DNA of 64,000 nt from Euglena gracilis (taxonomy: Eukaryota; Euglenida; Euglenophyceae; Euglenales). Below the pieces are notes generated by a model. It ran no database searches. It worked only from the letters and a program-made list of their open reading frames with translations, and was not told where the DNA came from. The position numbers were made by a program, and so were the translations under genes. Positions 34,769-45,574 of this stretch are shown in pieces. Positions within the stretch are counted from its first letter, which is position 1; each line of letters begins with the position of its first letter. The stretch spans positions 93,934,406-93,998,405 of the forward strand of contig CP154956.1 in assembly GCA_039621445.1 (NCBI GenBank). Reading direction: 5' to 3'.

Positions 34769-35464
34769 ATGGACATTTCAGAAAGTGTCAGTTCAGGGAT
34801 TGTCAATGATGAAGAAATCTGGGAAGATCAATTCTGCAGAAAGCTGGGCTGGAAATCTGAGCTGTATGCAGTAAAATTTCAGTATGTTGTTGAAATCATT
34901 GACAGATTGGGATTGAAGACCCCCAACATTGATGCATTCAGTTTGGAAGAAAGCAAGAGATTCAAATGCTGGTGGGGACCTGGGTCACAATTTGTGGAAG
35001 ATTCCTTCACAGTGAAGTGGACACATTCCATTGTTGGATTGTTGTGGGCAAATCCCCCCTTCAGCCTCATTGCAAATGTCATCCGCAAGCTGAAGAAGGA
35101 TCATGGTCATGCGGTGTTGGTTGTCCCAAAGTGGGTTACTGCCCCCTGGTGGGAAGATCTTCAAGACATTGTTGTCAGAATGCTGGAGTATCCTTGTGCC
35201 ACGCCGTTGTTTGAGTTGGTTGGGGCAGGGTTCACAGTCCCCCCCACAAAATGGCCAGTACAAGTGGCATTTGTCTGTGGAAGGATAAGTCAATGTTTCA
35301 AATTGGCAAAAGTTCCCAATCCAATTTCAAGTTCAGCAAAAAGGAGAATGAGGAGGCAAAAGATGAAAGGAGGGTCCTCCCCACAAGTGCACCTTAGGCT
35401 CCAGGTCGGCACAGGGGACAGCCCAAATTTCCGTGATTCAAGTGGTGAAGCCTCTTTGCAATGA
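34769..35464 (+). CDS. Dam-like (NPPF) methyltransferase-like protein of the mini-LTR element
   Basis: The first ATG of this frame is at 34769 (MDISESVSSGIVNDEE, 231 residues). The frame is open from about 34610 within the left LTR. The core shows an IDAF block, LLWANPPFSLIANVIRKLKK (the NPPF motif of adenine methyltransferases), VLVVPKWVTAPWWEDLQD, and a C-terminal VGAGFTVPPTKWPVQVAFVC strand region. This matches the Dam-like domain that DIRS-type retrotransposons carry after RNase H. It is intact here, with normal codon use and no stop. A clear SAM-binding glycine motif is not obvious, so catalysis is uncertain. The tail is basic (AKRRMRRQKMKGG). Confidence 0.75.
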   Translation: MDISESVSSGIVNDEEIWEDQFCRKLGWKSELYAVKFQYVVEIIDRLGLKTPNIDAFSLEESKRFKCWWGPGSQFVEDSFTVKWTHSIVGLLWANPPFSLIANVIRKLKKDHGHAVLVVPKWVTAPWWEDLQDIVVRMLEYPCATPLFELVGAGFTVPPTKWPVQVAFVCGRISQCFKLAKVPNPISSSAKRRMRRQKMKGGSSPQVHLRLQVGTGDSPNFRDSSGEASLQ

Positions 35465-35898
35465 TTGTGTGTTCAATTTGAGCCCCCTCCCTGCAAGATT
35501 GGCTTTGAGATTGTGCTGGCCAGGCCCAGGCCCAGGGCCCAGGTGGGAGAACCGCTACAAGGGGGCCTACCCACAGGCTCTGGGACTCCCCCTGGCAGCC
35601 CCCCACTGGCCCCCTCATCCCAGGAGTGCCCTGGGGAAGGTTGGAAGGGGGACCAACCTTTCCCAGGGGGCCCCAAGGGCTCTGGGGTGGGCTGGTGGCC
35701 CTGTGTTCCCCCTACTTGTGCTGGACATTGTTGGACTAAATCCCTGTCAGCTGTATTATATCCCTGACTCAGCGTTCAAAAATTTAAAAAAAACAAATTT
35801 CAGCCGCCCCCCCCCCCCAAAAAAAAAGAAAAAAGGCCAATTTTGGCGCCGCAAAAAATTGCCGAAGGCAGTGGGCACGAAGTGTCCAGAGAGGGGTG

Positions 35899-36144
35899 TG
35901 TGGGCGGCGCCAGGTTTAAAATTTAAAAACCCAAAATTGAATTAGGAGGCGCCTATCCTAATTACAAAATTTCTGTTTCTGCAGCTGCAACTGTCCTGAA
36001 CTCTTTGACTCCTTGAAGGCCTGAGCGCCAGATGAAGATTTCAAGTCTTGGTTTATGCTGTGCTGAAGGAAAGTGAGTGCTGCTGGAAAGGAAAAGTTTT
36101 CAAGTTTGACCCCCCAGTGGGTGAAAGGAGACACTCAGAAAACA
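35899..36144 (+). repeat. Mini-LTR element, right LTR
   Basis: The right partner of 34461-34706, one base different by eye. The 434 bp between the ORF stop and this LTR are non-coding, with a C/A homopolymer near 35806-35830 and the purine tract at about 35889-35898. Confidence 0.85.
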
Positions 36145-36145
36145 C

Positions 36146-37290
36146 GGGTTAGGGTTACCGCGATTTTCGCGAAATCTTTCATGTAAATCGCGTAATATTG
36201 GGCTAATCCCAAAAATACCTTTAAATGTGTTAAGGTCTTAATCACCTCAGGAGTCCATTTCTTAATGGCCTCCATCTTACTGGGTGCGGCTTTACGCTGC
36301 CCGTTGCTCAGGATATGCCCGCAAAACTTAATAATTTTGTGAAGCAGGTGCATTTTGGAACCCTTCACAAAATGCTTTTTGAACGCGGATAATACCGCCC
36401 GCACATCGCGATAATGCGGTTCGAGGATATCCTCGCCCGATTTTGGATGGCGGTTGGGTTCCCACCAGTACATCATCGATGTACACCAGAGCAAACAGTA
36501 AATCGCGCAAAGCCCACTGGATCACGCGTTGAAACATGGATGGGCCATTCTTAACACCCATGGGGAGTACCGTCCGTTGGTACACACCCTTGGATGTCAC
36601 GAATGCCGTGTACGGTTGCGAATCAGGATGCAAATGCATCTGATGGAAACTGTCTTCCAGATCAAAGATTGACCACAACCGGTTATCCGATTGCTTGGTG
36701 ATCAAATCCTCGATCAGCGGTAACGGGAAGGGGTCATCCTTCGTTTGGAAGTTCAGGTACCGGTAATCCACCACTAGTCTCCACTTCTTCTGAGCAGACT
36801 GGTCAGCGGGTTTGGGCACCACAAAAGGTTGTGATGTACACTCGCTCTTGGAAGGGATAATCCACTTCCGCTGGATGAGCTTCTCAATCATCTCGTTGAG
36901 AGCCTGTTCGCGTTCACCCGAACAACGGAAGAATTTCTTGCCCATCCTTGAGCTCGATTTTGCAAACACCGAACGGACCGCGAATCGCGGGGTCGATGTC
37001 GCAGGCGTATACTGGGTTACCCAGTACACCATGAAATTCGCGATTAATTCGCGAACAATAGTCAGCAGACTTGGGGTGTTTGTCCGCACTCTCAATGACC
37101 GCAGAAATCTGCGTTGAGGGTGTGGCATCCCCATCCGTACCAAGGTATCTTGGCACACGCAAATCGGATATTCCGAATGCGACAAAGAAACAAACGCGAA
37201 AATGATTTCTTTAACAGGTGGTAATAATATGTCACAAAAATCCTCGAATAGTGGTACATCAGCGGGTAAATCCCACCAATGGAAACACAC
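36146..37290 (-). pseudogene. Gypsy B reverse transcriptase
   Basis: From 37290 the frame encodes a linker, then RT: NEMIEKLIQRKWIIPSKSEC, KKWRLVVDYRYLNFQ, WSIFDLEDSFHQMHLHPDSQ, TVLPMGVKNGPSMFQ and the YIDD active site. The frame then shifts, and the thumb continues in another phase (36146-36494: LHKIIKFCGHILSNGQRK, LKVFLGLAQYYAIYMKDF). All palm motifs are recognisable, and the break lies just after YIDD. The thumb ends exactly at the mini-LTR insertion. Confidence 0.8.
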
Positions 37291-37868
37291 ATAGGATAGT
37301 TGGTGAAAGCAAAATCCGCATTCGGATTGACGGGTTTGAGGAGAGCTCCTCGCGCTTCATCGCGGAGTATTTTCTCCACCACATCCGGGATAAATTTTGG
37401 GGCAGGGTGCATCCATAGCACGGTATCACCCCAAAATTTTAGAAATGCGTTGGAATGTCGCGACCAATATTGCGACAAGCGCGCATGCGCTTTTGATGAA
37501 AACGCATCAATTTCTAACGACAAATCGAAGGAATCAGCCAAAACCACGATTTTGGAGAACCATCCCTCCAAAATACGGTTTTGACCAAAGTTAAAGGCGT
37601 TCCATACGCGCATCGCGTATGTGTTGACCTGGTTCGCGGGTTGTAGAGCGGTAACGCAATTCAGGGATCCGCAAACATAGGTCAATGGTGTGTCATCCAC
37701 ACTCCCTAGGGGCATTCCCGAGGGTTGATGGGTTGGATGGGTGCATACCCAGTCCATATCATGCCGGATGGAGGTGGGGGGGGGGACACGGATTTCGCGG
37801 TCCCGAACAACAAGGCAATACCTCGTTGTTGGAGCACTTGATGTACGGTCGCGCATTGCGAACCGCAA
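37092..37868 (-). pseudogene. Degenerate Dam-like domain of gypsy B
   Basis: Residues about 115-190 of this 258-residue frame read LEIDAFSSKAHARLSQYWSR, then FLKFWGDTVLWMHPAPKFIP and DVVEKILRDEARGALLKPV. This has the spacing of the Dam-like domains in gypsy A and the mini-LTR element, but the catalytic NPPF motif has become HPAP. The domain lies between protease and RT, as in gypsy A. The end of the frame overlaps the RT frame in another phase. The loss of the motif suggests it is no longer catalytic. Confidence 0.65.
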
Positions 37869-38049
37869 CCAAGCGTATGGTTACGCGAAATCGGGATTAG
37901 TGTTGGTGTTTGGACTAGACATCCACAATCGAAATCTGACTGGACGGAAATTCTCCTACAGTGCACACATTGGAAGGAAGTGTCGGAGTAGTGGTCCTGG
38001 TCGCACATGTTGGTCTGGTGGGGGTGTGTGTAAAAGTTGGGATGCGCTT

Positions 38050-38871
38050 TTAAAGCTCCTGGGGGGTGTACAGATGTATCTGAAAGGGATACATCTGGTG
38101 GAAAACGGGTATTGATGCAGCTGGGCGACTACTCGACACCGTACGTACTTCAGGCCTTTGGGCTTTCGTCTTGTAACCCAGTGGAACGAGGGGGGTACCG
38201 CTACTGGCCTGCCCTGCCTCATGGGGAACGGAAGTTGGTGTGTCAATGGGCAGGGGGTGAACTTCCTCGGTACACCCGGTGTGGAAAACGTTTGTAGGTG
38301 TGGTTGATAACGGGGTAAAAGTTTTCGAAAACGGTGTGTAAAAATTGGTGGTCGTCGCGTTTGACGCCACAGATGTTGAAGGTTTGGGGGGCAATGAAGA
38401 GAATGGTGATGTGCGCAAACCGTTGGAGTGGCAATCCACTACCAGCCGGTGCTGACGTAAAAAGGGGTTTCCCAGTATTACGTCAGAACCATGGATTCCG
38501 GATTCATATCCCCAGGTATCCGGAAAATTTTGCGGTTGGGGGGGGTGTGAGTGGTGCTTGGGGATAAGGGGTAGGACAATGTCCAAAAAGCATCCCAATT
38601 CACCACCGCACATGGGGGTGTTGTCAGCCGTCGTAATTTTGATCGGCTTCTTGGCTTTCACCAAGAGGGGGGTTGGTATCAACCCGAACCGAAAAAGTAG
38701 TGCAATGCGACAAACGGTGTCAATGAGAATTTTGACTTTTGCACAAAAATTTTGGATTTTGATTTCCGCTTGGACCAAAAGTTCCATGGGGGGTAGGCAA
38801 AGTGAAGGGTCTGGCGAAAATACGTTTTCTTGCCAGCTTTCCAATGAAGCCTTTCCTACTTTGCACAACAT
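38050..38871 (-). pseudogene. Gypsy B protease, degenerate
   Basis: This frame has a protease-like layout: KVKILIDTVCRIALLFRFGL in the place of the usual DSG/DTG active site (Gly replaced by Val), then ITTADNTPM and GSDVILGNPFLRQHRLVVDC, the typical second half. A Thr/Ser/Pro-rich linker follows. The active-site change makes this copy probably inactive. Confidence 0.6.
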
Positions 38872-39025
38872 TCCGTGCGGAAAGTTGGAGTGGGGGGGTG
38901 GGGGACCCGAAAATATTCCGGGTACCGACCAGAAAGGCAGATGGGCAGGGGGGGTAGGGTTGATCAGGTTCTACCTCCATCTGTTCATCAGCCCAGGGGT
39001 CCGTGCCACCGGACCTCGGGATCCC

Positions 39026-40390
39026 CTACTCCAGGTCCGAACCGGCTGAATAGCCGGCTATGGGCCTTTTAGAGGTGTAAACGGATTTCAACGTGCGCAC
39101 CGCCATGCGGGCCTCGTCGAAAACGGTATACGTGGTCTCATCCCCCTCCGTGCCCGAAGCCGGGGTGTCATCCTGCAAACAAGATATCTTGAAACCGACT
39201 TTATGGCGGTTGGTGGAGTGTCCCTTGTCACCGTGATTCATACCGCGATGACGTTGGCCAGGGCGTGGAGAACGAGAACGCGGACATTTGGATGAGAGGT
39301 GATCACTCGATCCGCAAAGCGAACACCGAGATTTGTGTCGCGATTCTGGGTAACGGGGGGATCGGTTTCCCGATATCCCGTCAAACCGTCGTGGTGACCG
39401 GGTATCCCGTCGACCATGACCGGTGTATCGGGGTTTTCCCGATGAGGATCGCGAAGAAGATTGATCCGCTTCGCGAACGAGATCGCGATGTCTCGCGATG
39501 AGAGTCACGCTTCTTGGCCGGGGAACCGGGTGACCTACCCCGAGGGGTACCGTGTTTCCGCTCATCGCGGAACGGGATCCGGGGGCTAATACCACCGGAA
39601 CGGTGACCCGATGACCGTGAATTGCCCGATTGGCGTGAAAAAGCAGAGGAACCCGAACCCCGTGATGACATCGAGCCTCGCGGACTCTGAATACGCTTAC
39701 GCGCTTCAGGATTAGGACATTCCCGAGACATATGTCCCGCTTTGTTGCACAAAAAGCACACTTTATACGTGGCTTGGTCCGAAGAACGCGGGTATCGCGT
39801 TTTCGATCCCGTGGTGGGTGAAGTGGGTGAAACCGGTGATTTTTGCAATGCGTTCACCGAACCAGACAGTAATCCAGCGGTTGTGTGTGCGTTATACGCG
39901 GATTGATTCTGACCAAGAAGCTGTGATAGCTTCAACTGCTTGGAAACGTAGTTCCAGCGTTGGTCAAGAGTCATTGGATGACTCCCCGACTCCTCACGAT
40001 AGATATTCTTGATGAGGCTAGGCGTGAAACGAATGATAACAGCATCAAACTGTTCGCGCATTTGCTTTTCACTGAGTTCATCTACTTCAGCGGCAAGTCC
40101 TAACCATTTGGCATACCAAAGCTCAATGGACTTCCACTTGCGGTCGGGTGGGGCGCATTGCCGCCACTTGGTCTCCAGGGTAATCCTAGCGACCAAACTT
40201 GAACTGGTGGAAGCGTATTGCTCCACCAGGTCATCAAAAGAAACGCGGTAGCGAATCACGAGTTGTCGCGCGCGTTCCTTCTCATCCCTTGGGAGGCAAT
40301 CGATGAATTCCATCTTGATCACCTCCGGGTTTGTGTCCTGGGTTGGTCCTTTCAATGCCCAGTAATACTCCCAGTCTCGGAAAACTGTCT
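39026..40390 (-). pseudogene. Gypsy B Gag capsid and zinc knuckles
   Basis: A capsid-like helical region (EYYWALKGPTQDTNPEVIKM, KWKSIELWYAKWLGLAAEVD, EQFDAVIIRFTPSLIKNIYR) is followed by a CCHC zinc knuckle (CFLCNKAGHMSRECP), then an Arg/Ser/Gly-rich stretch. A second knuckle in an overlapping phase (39026-39595) reads CSLCGSSDHLSSKCP. Zinc knuckles package element RNA. A frameshift lies between the two knuckles. Confidence 0.75.
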
Positions 40391-43000
40391 CTATGTGGTT
40401 GGATCACCGTCCCACTGGGGTTTCACCTTATTCGCGATTGCGATGGTGCCCTAGAAGTCCTTCTGAGAAACCCAATGACCCTCGGTGGTACCCCGCGGCC
40501 CTGGGCCTGGGTACGCTCGAGAACCAAGCGCACCCTTTCCGGAACCTTGGCGGAATCGTGAAATTTCTGGTGAAGGTGAATTCTGGTACCAGAAATCCGG
40601 TCGCAAACCCTGTTGGTCACCCGTAATACGGGGACTCTCCGGTGTGGGGGTATGTCGCGCATGCAACGTGTGACCCACTCCCGGTGTACGGGTTTGGCTC
40701 ATTCCACGCACAAGCATGGAATGATGGATTTCTTGGTGGAGACTTGGCGGAATCGCCGTGTTTTCCGCAAATTCGGTTCCCGTCATGGTAGATTCATCGG
40801 AAAACTGGGTTTGGGTTGTGGACAAGGCCAGTGGTGGCACAATTGCGGAATCGCGGATTGTGACACTCGGGACACGGGTGGTGGTGGTGCATGTGCACCC
40901 AGAGCCGGGTTATGGAAACGCGACTTTGGAACATTTGGCGCATCTTCGGCAATGCGTACTGCCGAATTGCGGTGTGAAACCCGCTGTTGGTTGGGCACAT
41001 TATCCAAACCCACAGACAAGTCATGCACACTTTGCTCCAAGTGCTCAACGAGTTGGAGTTGGCCGCAAATACGGTCAACTTCATCCTCCAAAGCGCGAAT
41101 ACGCTTGCGGTAACGGGAAAAGTCATCCAAGTCCGGATCCTTTCGGAAATTCCGGTAACATCTTGGACAAGATTCACGTGAGACTTATCCAATAATTGGA
41201 GTTGTCCCATTAATGCTTTTACAGCATTTCAGAGAATCTGCAAAGGTGATATTACCTTGGTTGGTGTGGTGGTGGTTGCATCGGGTGCAGGGTTATCCGA
41301 CAACGCGGTTGTGGTGCCCACGTGCAAATTTCCGGATTGTGGGTTTTCCAGAAACACGGAAATTCGCTCATCCAACCTGGTAATCTCACTTTGCGTGGAT
41401 CGGGCACTCCGATTTACCGATTCCTCGAGCCGTAATAGGCTGTTGCAGAAATCTTGCAAGGTTTCCTGATTCTCAGTGAGCATTTTGTCATAAAATGCCT
41501 TGAAATCAGGGTTCTCGGTAATCAGGGTTCTGGAACGTGCAGGTAGAGACTGCAGTTCCGTTACTTTGGTAGACACCGATGCATACCGGGTCTGGAGTTC
41601 CCCTATAGCAGTCTGAATACCGCTAATGTCCGGAACTTGGTGGGAAAGTGCGGAATAGCTTTGTTGCAAACCCGCAATGGCCGAGTTAATCCCGCCAATG
41701 TCAGATTGCAACTGCAACTGCAGGGAATCCTGCCGTTGTGCTACTTCCGCGACTTTCGCACTCAGATTAGATAATCCAACCTGATTCACGTCACAATAGC
41801 AGGTTTTCTGCTCCAAACGGGAAAGTCCCTCCTCCAACTGCCGCACATACGTGTGGGGAGCGAAATTCTCGTTGGCTTGTGACTGTAATTGCCGAAACTT
41901 TTCCGTTTCATCGCACAACTGCATAATGCGGTGTTGCGATTCATGGAAGGTTGCGGATAGGGTGGTGAAGTGGTCCATAGAAACAAATCCACCACCGTTT
42001 GTTGTTGCAGACGAGGAATCTCGTGCATGCAACTGTTGTTGCAAATGCAATAAAGCGGATGAACAGGACTCCATTTGTCCCGATAACCGTTGTAATGAGT
42101 CATGCAGTGCAGAAACTTGGAGTCATTCCGTGTTTCCGCTTCATGCATGCATTCACTAATTTGCCGGAAGTTTTGCGGGAGTTGTTGTGCACATTTTGTC
42201 AAAGGTTTCCGGAAAGTTTGCAAGGTCAATACCTGCACTTCGAAATTCCTCTGGCAATATTTGCCAACTTCCTGCAAGTAATTCCAGCAGTATTCTAGCT
42301 TGGTGAAGACATGTTTCTGGTTGTCCTCATCAAACCGGGCACTTTGTTGAGTGCGGTTGCACAATCTGCAACGCATTGTTGCACATGGTTGAACTGCCTC
42401 ACAAGGGCGTGATCCCCTGGAAGCCGAGCAATGATATACTGCACGTCCTCAGCGGTAAGGAGCTCACCAGTGCCCTTCCCAAAGCCATCCATGGGTTGGG
42501 ACGTACCGGAGAATTCCGGTACAACTAGGCGAGTCTCCGGTTGCCAAGATAGTGCGGGATAGCACCCTAGATCGGGTGGTGATGGCAAAGCTCTATAAGG
42601 GCTTGCCGATGGAAGAGCGGGTGGTGGTTGAAAGAAACACGGGGTTTCTAGCCCACCATCACCAGAGAAGCCCAGTGGCGGAATCACCACTGGTCTCTCC
42701 GGTCTGCGCAGCTGCACCGTTGCCGCAAACAGAGGCGAATACTCCCGTTGTGGCAAGGTGAGTGCGGAAGAGGCCGCATTAGCCTCTGAAGCCAATGATG
42801 TGGAGGGCTCATCGCCGACCACTTTCAATGATGACAACTGTTGCAATTGTGACAATTGAATCAATTGTGCCTCATCGGCGTGGGAACTGGAAGCACTTTC
42901 ACATAAAAGCTTCCAATCCCCATTTTCTTGATCAATGTCTTGCAATGATGCCTGTAATAAGGCATAGTTGAATTGATGGTTGGGGCCGGTGCTTTGCATC
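40391..43000 (-). pseudogene. Gypsy B Gag N-terminal coiled-coil region
   Basis: The text starts at 42999 (MQSTGPNHQFNYALLQASLQ), contains VQYIIARLPGDHALVRQFNH and CVADCATALNKV, then after frameshifts KLEYCWNYLQEVGKYCQRNF, a long coiled coil at 41229-42074 (QLEEGLSRLEQKT, AKVAEVAQRQDSLQLQ) and degraded coding-like pieces to 40.4 kb. The same blocks occur in the plus-strand copy at 46.8-48.2 kb (VIQRIVANLPVDHPLTRQIS), which confirms they are conserved element protein. Confidence 0.7.
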
Positions 43001-43202
43001 TTTCTGGTGACAAAAGCAGCAAAAAAAACACCAAAATAAGCAGTTGTGATGGCACTAGAGGGACTGTAACGGGTAATACCGTACAGAACCTTCCGGAGCC
43101 TGCTCGTCTGCTTAGACGTTGACTAGAAGCCGGGAGTTGACGCTGCGACCGTGTAATAACGGTGCAGGGGCCCTCCGCTGCCAGTCAGCGTAGGATCGAA
43201 CA

Positions 43203-43351
43203 AATCTGCTACCAAGTGTAATACTTGATAGCGTTTCTTTCTGTATGGTCTGTATGTGTAGGCTCGTGACCTAATCTGCTACCAAGTGTAATACCTGGTA
43301 GCCTTTCTGTTTGTGAAGTGTGTATAGGATCGTAACCAATCTGCTCCCAAG
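43203..43351 (-). other. Triplicated primer-binding region of gypsy B
   Basis: Three consecutive PBS-like sites on the minus strand occur at about 43203-43214, 43272-43283 and 43338-43349. The first two read TGGTAGCAGATT and the third GGGAGCAGATT. Each is preceded by a short LTR-end-like TACACT and spaced about 65 bp. The sequence between them (AGGCTACCAGGTATTACACT and similar) is also repeated. Confidence 0.65.
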
Positions 43352-43668
43352 TGTACGTCTGATTCCCAATTCCCCTTTCCCAATCACCAAAAAGCCTTCG
43401 CTTCCGCCTTGGCGCACCTACTTGGGAACTGAAAATCAGAGTAAAAGTAAAAACCCTTTTCCCACTTCCCAAGAAGCAAAGCACAGAGCAATGCAGGGAG
43501 GACGGACTGGATATCCAAGTCCGGTCCGGAGAAAAGGAAACACAAACAGAATATAAAAGAATACCACCTGTGGAGAGAGAAGGGGCACCCATTAGGAGAT
43601 CCTAAAAGGATCTGCTTCCATCCTAACTTCCTCAACGGAAGGGGACAGAAGCATACGCCTGGTACACA
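43350..43668 (-). repeat. Family-1 LTR, 5' LTR of gypsy B
   Basis: On the minus strand it starts TGTGTACCAGGCG and ends GACGTACACT, as in the plus-strand family-1 copies at 44184, 45256 and 16317. It ends two bases from the oppositely oriented family-2 LTR at 43671. Confidence 0.75.
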
Positions 43669-43670
43669 AC

Positions 43671-44083
43671 TGTGTTTGTAGGTATAAGCCTACGGCCAGA
43701 TATAGCTCTGAGCCCCATACACAGTACTATACTAGGTGGTATTCCTAAAGATGGCCAACGGCCTGAATTAGGAATACCTTAACCTTATTCTGGTTCTCCT
43801 CTCCACAGGTGGTATTTTTTATTTTACTCCATTCTGGTCTTTGATTCAAGACTTGATTTCCAAGTTTGATTTTTCTCATTTCGAAGTCCTGAAAGGACAG
43901 CCAAGTCACTTCGCACTTTTCCTTGTTGTAGCACATAGGGCTTCTCACCTGCCTTGTGCTCTGCCTCTTAATTGGGGAAAAGGGCGAGCATTTTTTATTT
44001 TATTCTTTTCATTTTTCCTGTTACTCCAACTTTTACCTTTTGCGCACCAAAGGACGAAAGAGAGGAAAGGTTGGACGTACACT
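43671..44083 (+). repeat. Family-2 LTR, copy 1
   Basis: 413 bp, starting TGTGTTTGTAGGTATAAGCC and ending TGGACGTACACT, directly followed by TGGTAGCAG (PBS-like). It matches the LTR at 46159-46574. A leader piece follows at 44084-44183 and resumes at 45575 after a nested insertion. Confidence 0.75.
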
Positions 44084-44183
44084 TGGTAGCAGTTTAGGTT
44101 TTTCGATCCTTTTGACCGCAAACGGTCGTGTGGTGCCCCGCCCATAGGCGATCACAGGCACTACAAGCCGTTTCCGGGCAAAG

Positions 44184-45574
44184 TGTGTACCAGGCGTATG
44201 CTTCTGTCCCCTTCCGTTGAGGAAGTTAGAATGGAAACAGATCCTATTAGGATCTCCTAATGGGTGCCCCTTCTCTCTCCACAGGTGGTATTCTTCTTTA
44301 TACATTTTCCTTCCTTTCCATCGGACCGGACTTGGTTATCCAGTCCGTCCTCCCTGCATTGCTCTGTGCTTTGCTTCTTGGGAAGTGGGAAAAGGGATTT
44401 TCTGTTACTCCGATTTTCAGTTTCCCAAGTAGGTGCGCCAAGGCGAAAGCGAAGGATTTTTTGGGAATTGGGAAAGGGGAATTGGAAATCAGACGTACAC
44501 TTGGTAGCAGAGGGGAAATCGGGCATAGCCCTGGACGGGGGATGTGTACCAGGCGTATGCTTCTGTCCCGTTCCGTTGAGGAAGTTAGGATGGAAACAGA
44601 TCCTATTAGGATCTCCTAATGGGTGCCCCTTCTCTATCCACAGGTGGTATTCTTCTTTATACCTTTTCCTTCCTTTCCATCGGACCGGAGTTGGTTATCC
44701 AGTCCGTCCTCCCTGCATTTCTCTGCATTGCTGCATTTGCCAGCCTTCATCATCCAGCTCCTCCTTGAACCTGAGCATATGCTCAAAGTCCGAGAGGACT
44801 TCTGCTGGTTCTTCTTCTTCCTTTTGCGTGGTCAGGTTTGACTGGCCATGCGCCCTGCCCAGGTTTGACTTATCAGAGGCCCCCTCCTTCCACACCCTGC
44901 CCATGGGTTTTCCTGGAATGCCCATGGAACCAACCCCAAGTGCCTTGGGCACACCCAAACTGGGTGGATGGGTTTGCTTGGCAAGGAAACCTGCCAGCCC
45001 CATTTTCCCCAATGGGCTATAATATAATATAAACCCATAATCCACCGCAGAATAGGTGAAACCATTCTGCGCGTTTTGGGCTTTTTGGGTCCCTTCCTTT
45101 CCTCCCCCTCCCCTTTGAATGGACCCCTGTGCGACGGAAAGGGCCCCTGTGGATGCGCCAGGGTGCACCTCCCACAGACCAGGTCTGTGTCCGAAAGCCC
45201 TGTGGCCAGAATGCCTGGTCCAAAGGGGAAATCGGGCGTAGCCCTGGGAGGGGGATGTGTACCAGGCGTATGCTTCTGTCCCCTTCCGTTGAGGAAGTTA
45301 GAATGGAAACAGACCCTATTAGGATCTCCTAATGGGTGCCCCTTCTCTCTCCACGGGTGGTATTCTTCTTTATACCTTTTCCTTCCTTTCCATTGGACCG
45401 TACTTGGTTATCCAGTCCGTCCTCCCTGCATTGCTCTGTGCTTTGCTTCTTGGGAAGTGGGAAAAGGGATTTTCTGTTACTCTGATTTTCAGGTTTCCCA
45501 AGTAGGTGCGCCAAGGCGAAAGCGAAGGCTTTTTTGGGAATTGGGAAAGGGGAATTGGGAATCAGACGTACACT
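44184..45574 (+). mobile_element. Nested family-1 derivative with three LTR copies, TSD CAAAG
   Basis: LTR a (44184-44501), PBS TGGTAGCAGAGG (44502-44513), only about 20 bases of internal sequence, then a purine tract (GGACGGGGGA) and LTR b, which starts at 44543 and breaks off near 44727. About 320 bp of other sequence follows. It contains coding-like minus-strand text (EVLSDFEHMLRFKEELDDEG) that I cannot place. Then come a 3' UTR (from 45048), PPT and LTR c (45256-45574). The whole is flanked by CAAAG (44179-44183, 45575-45579) and interrupts the leader of a family-2 element. Confidence 0.7.

Larger units (their letters stand above)
34461..36144 (+). mobile_element. Young mini-LTR element carrying only a Dam-like methyltransferase ORF
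   Basis: Two 246-bp direct repeats (34461-34706 and 35899-36144) start TGTGGGCGG and end GAAAACA. I see a single base difference between them (GAACTAGG versus GAATTAGG). The insert is flanked by a 4-bp duplication CGGG (34457-34460, 36145-36148). Removing it restores an open frame across the host gypsy B RT/RNase H junction. A purine tract GAGAGGGGTG precedes the right LTR. I could not recognise a PBS after the left LTR. There is no Gag, RT or integrase, so the element must borrow machinery. The ORF inside starts near or within the left LTR. Confidence 0.85.
32237..43668 (-). mobile_element. Gypsy element B: degenerate chromovirus with Dam-like domain, split by a mini-LTR element
   Basis: The minus-strand order is LTR (43350-43668), PBS (three copies), Gag with coiled coil and two zinc knuckles, degenerate protease, degenerate Dam-like domain, RT, [insertion 34461-36144], RNase H, integrase, chromodomain. 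Frameshifts separate most blocks. The RNase H N-terminal side joins perfectly in frame to the RT thumb side when the insertion and one copy of its 4-bp target duplication are ignored, so the insertion is secondary. No 3' LTR was recognised left of 32.2 kb. Confidence 0.8.
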
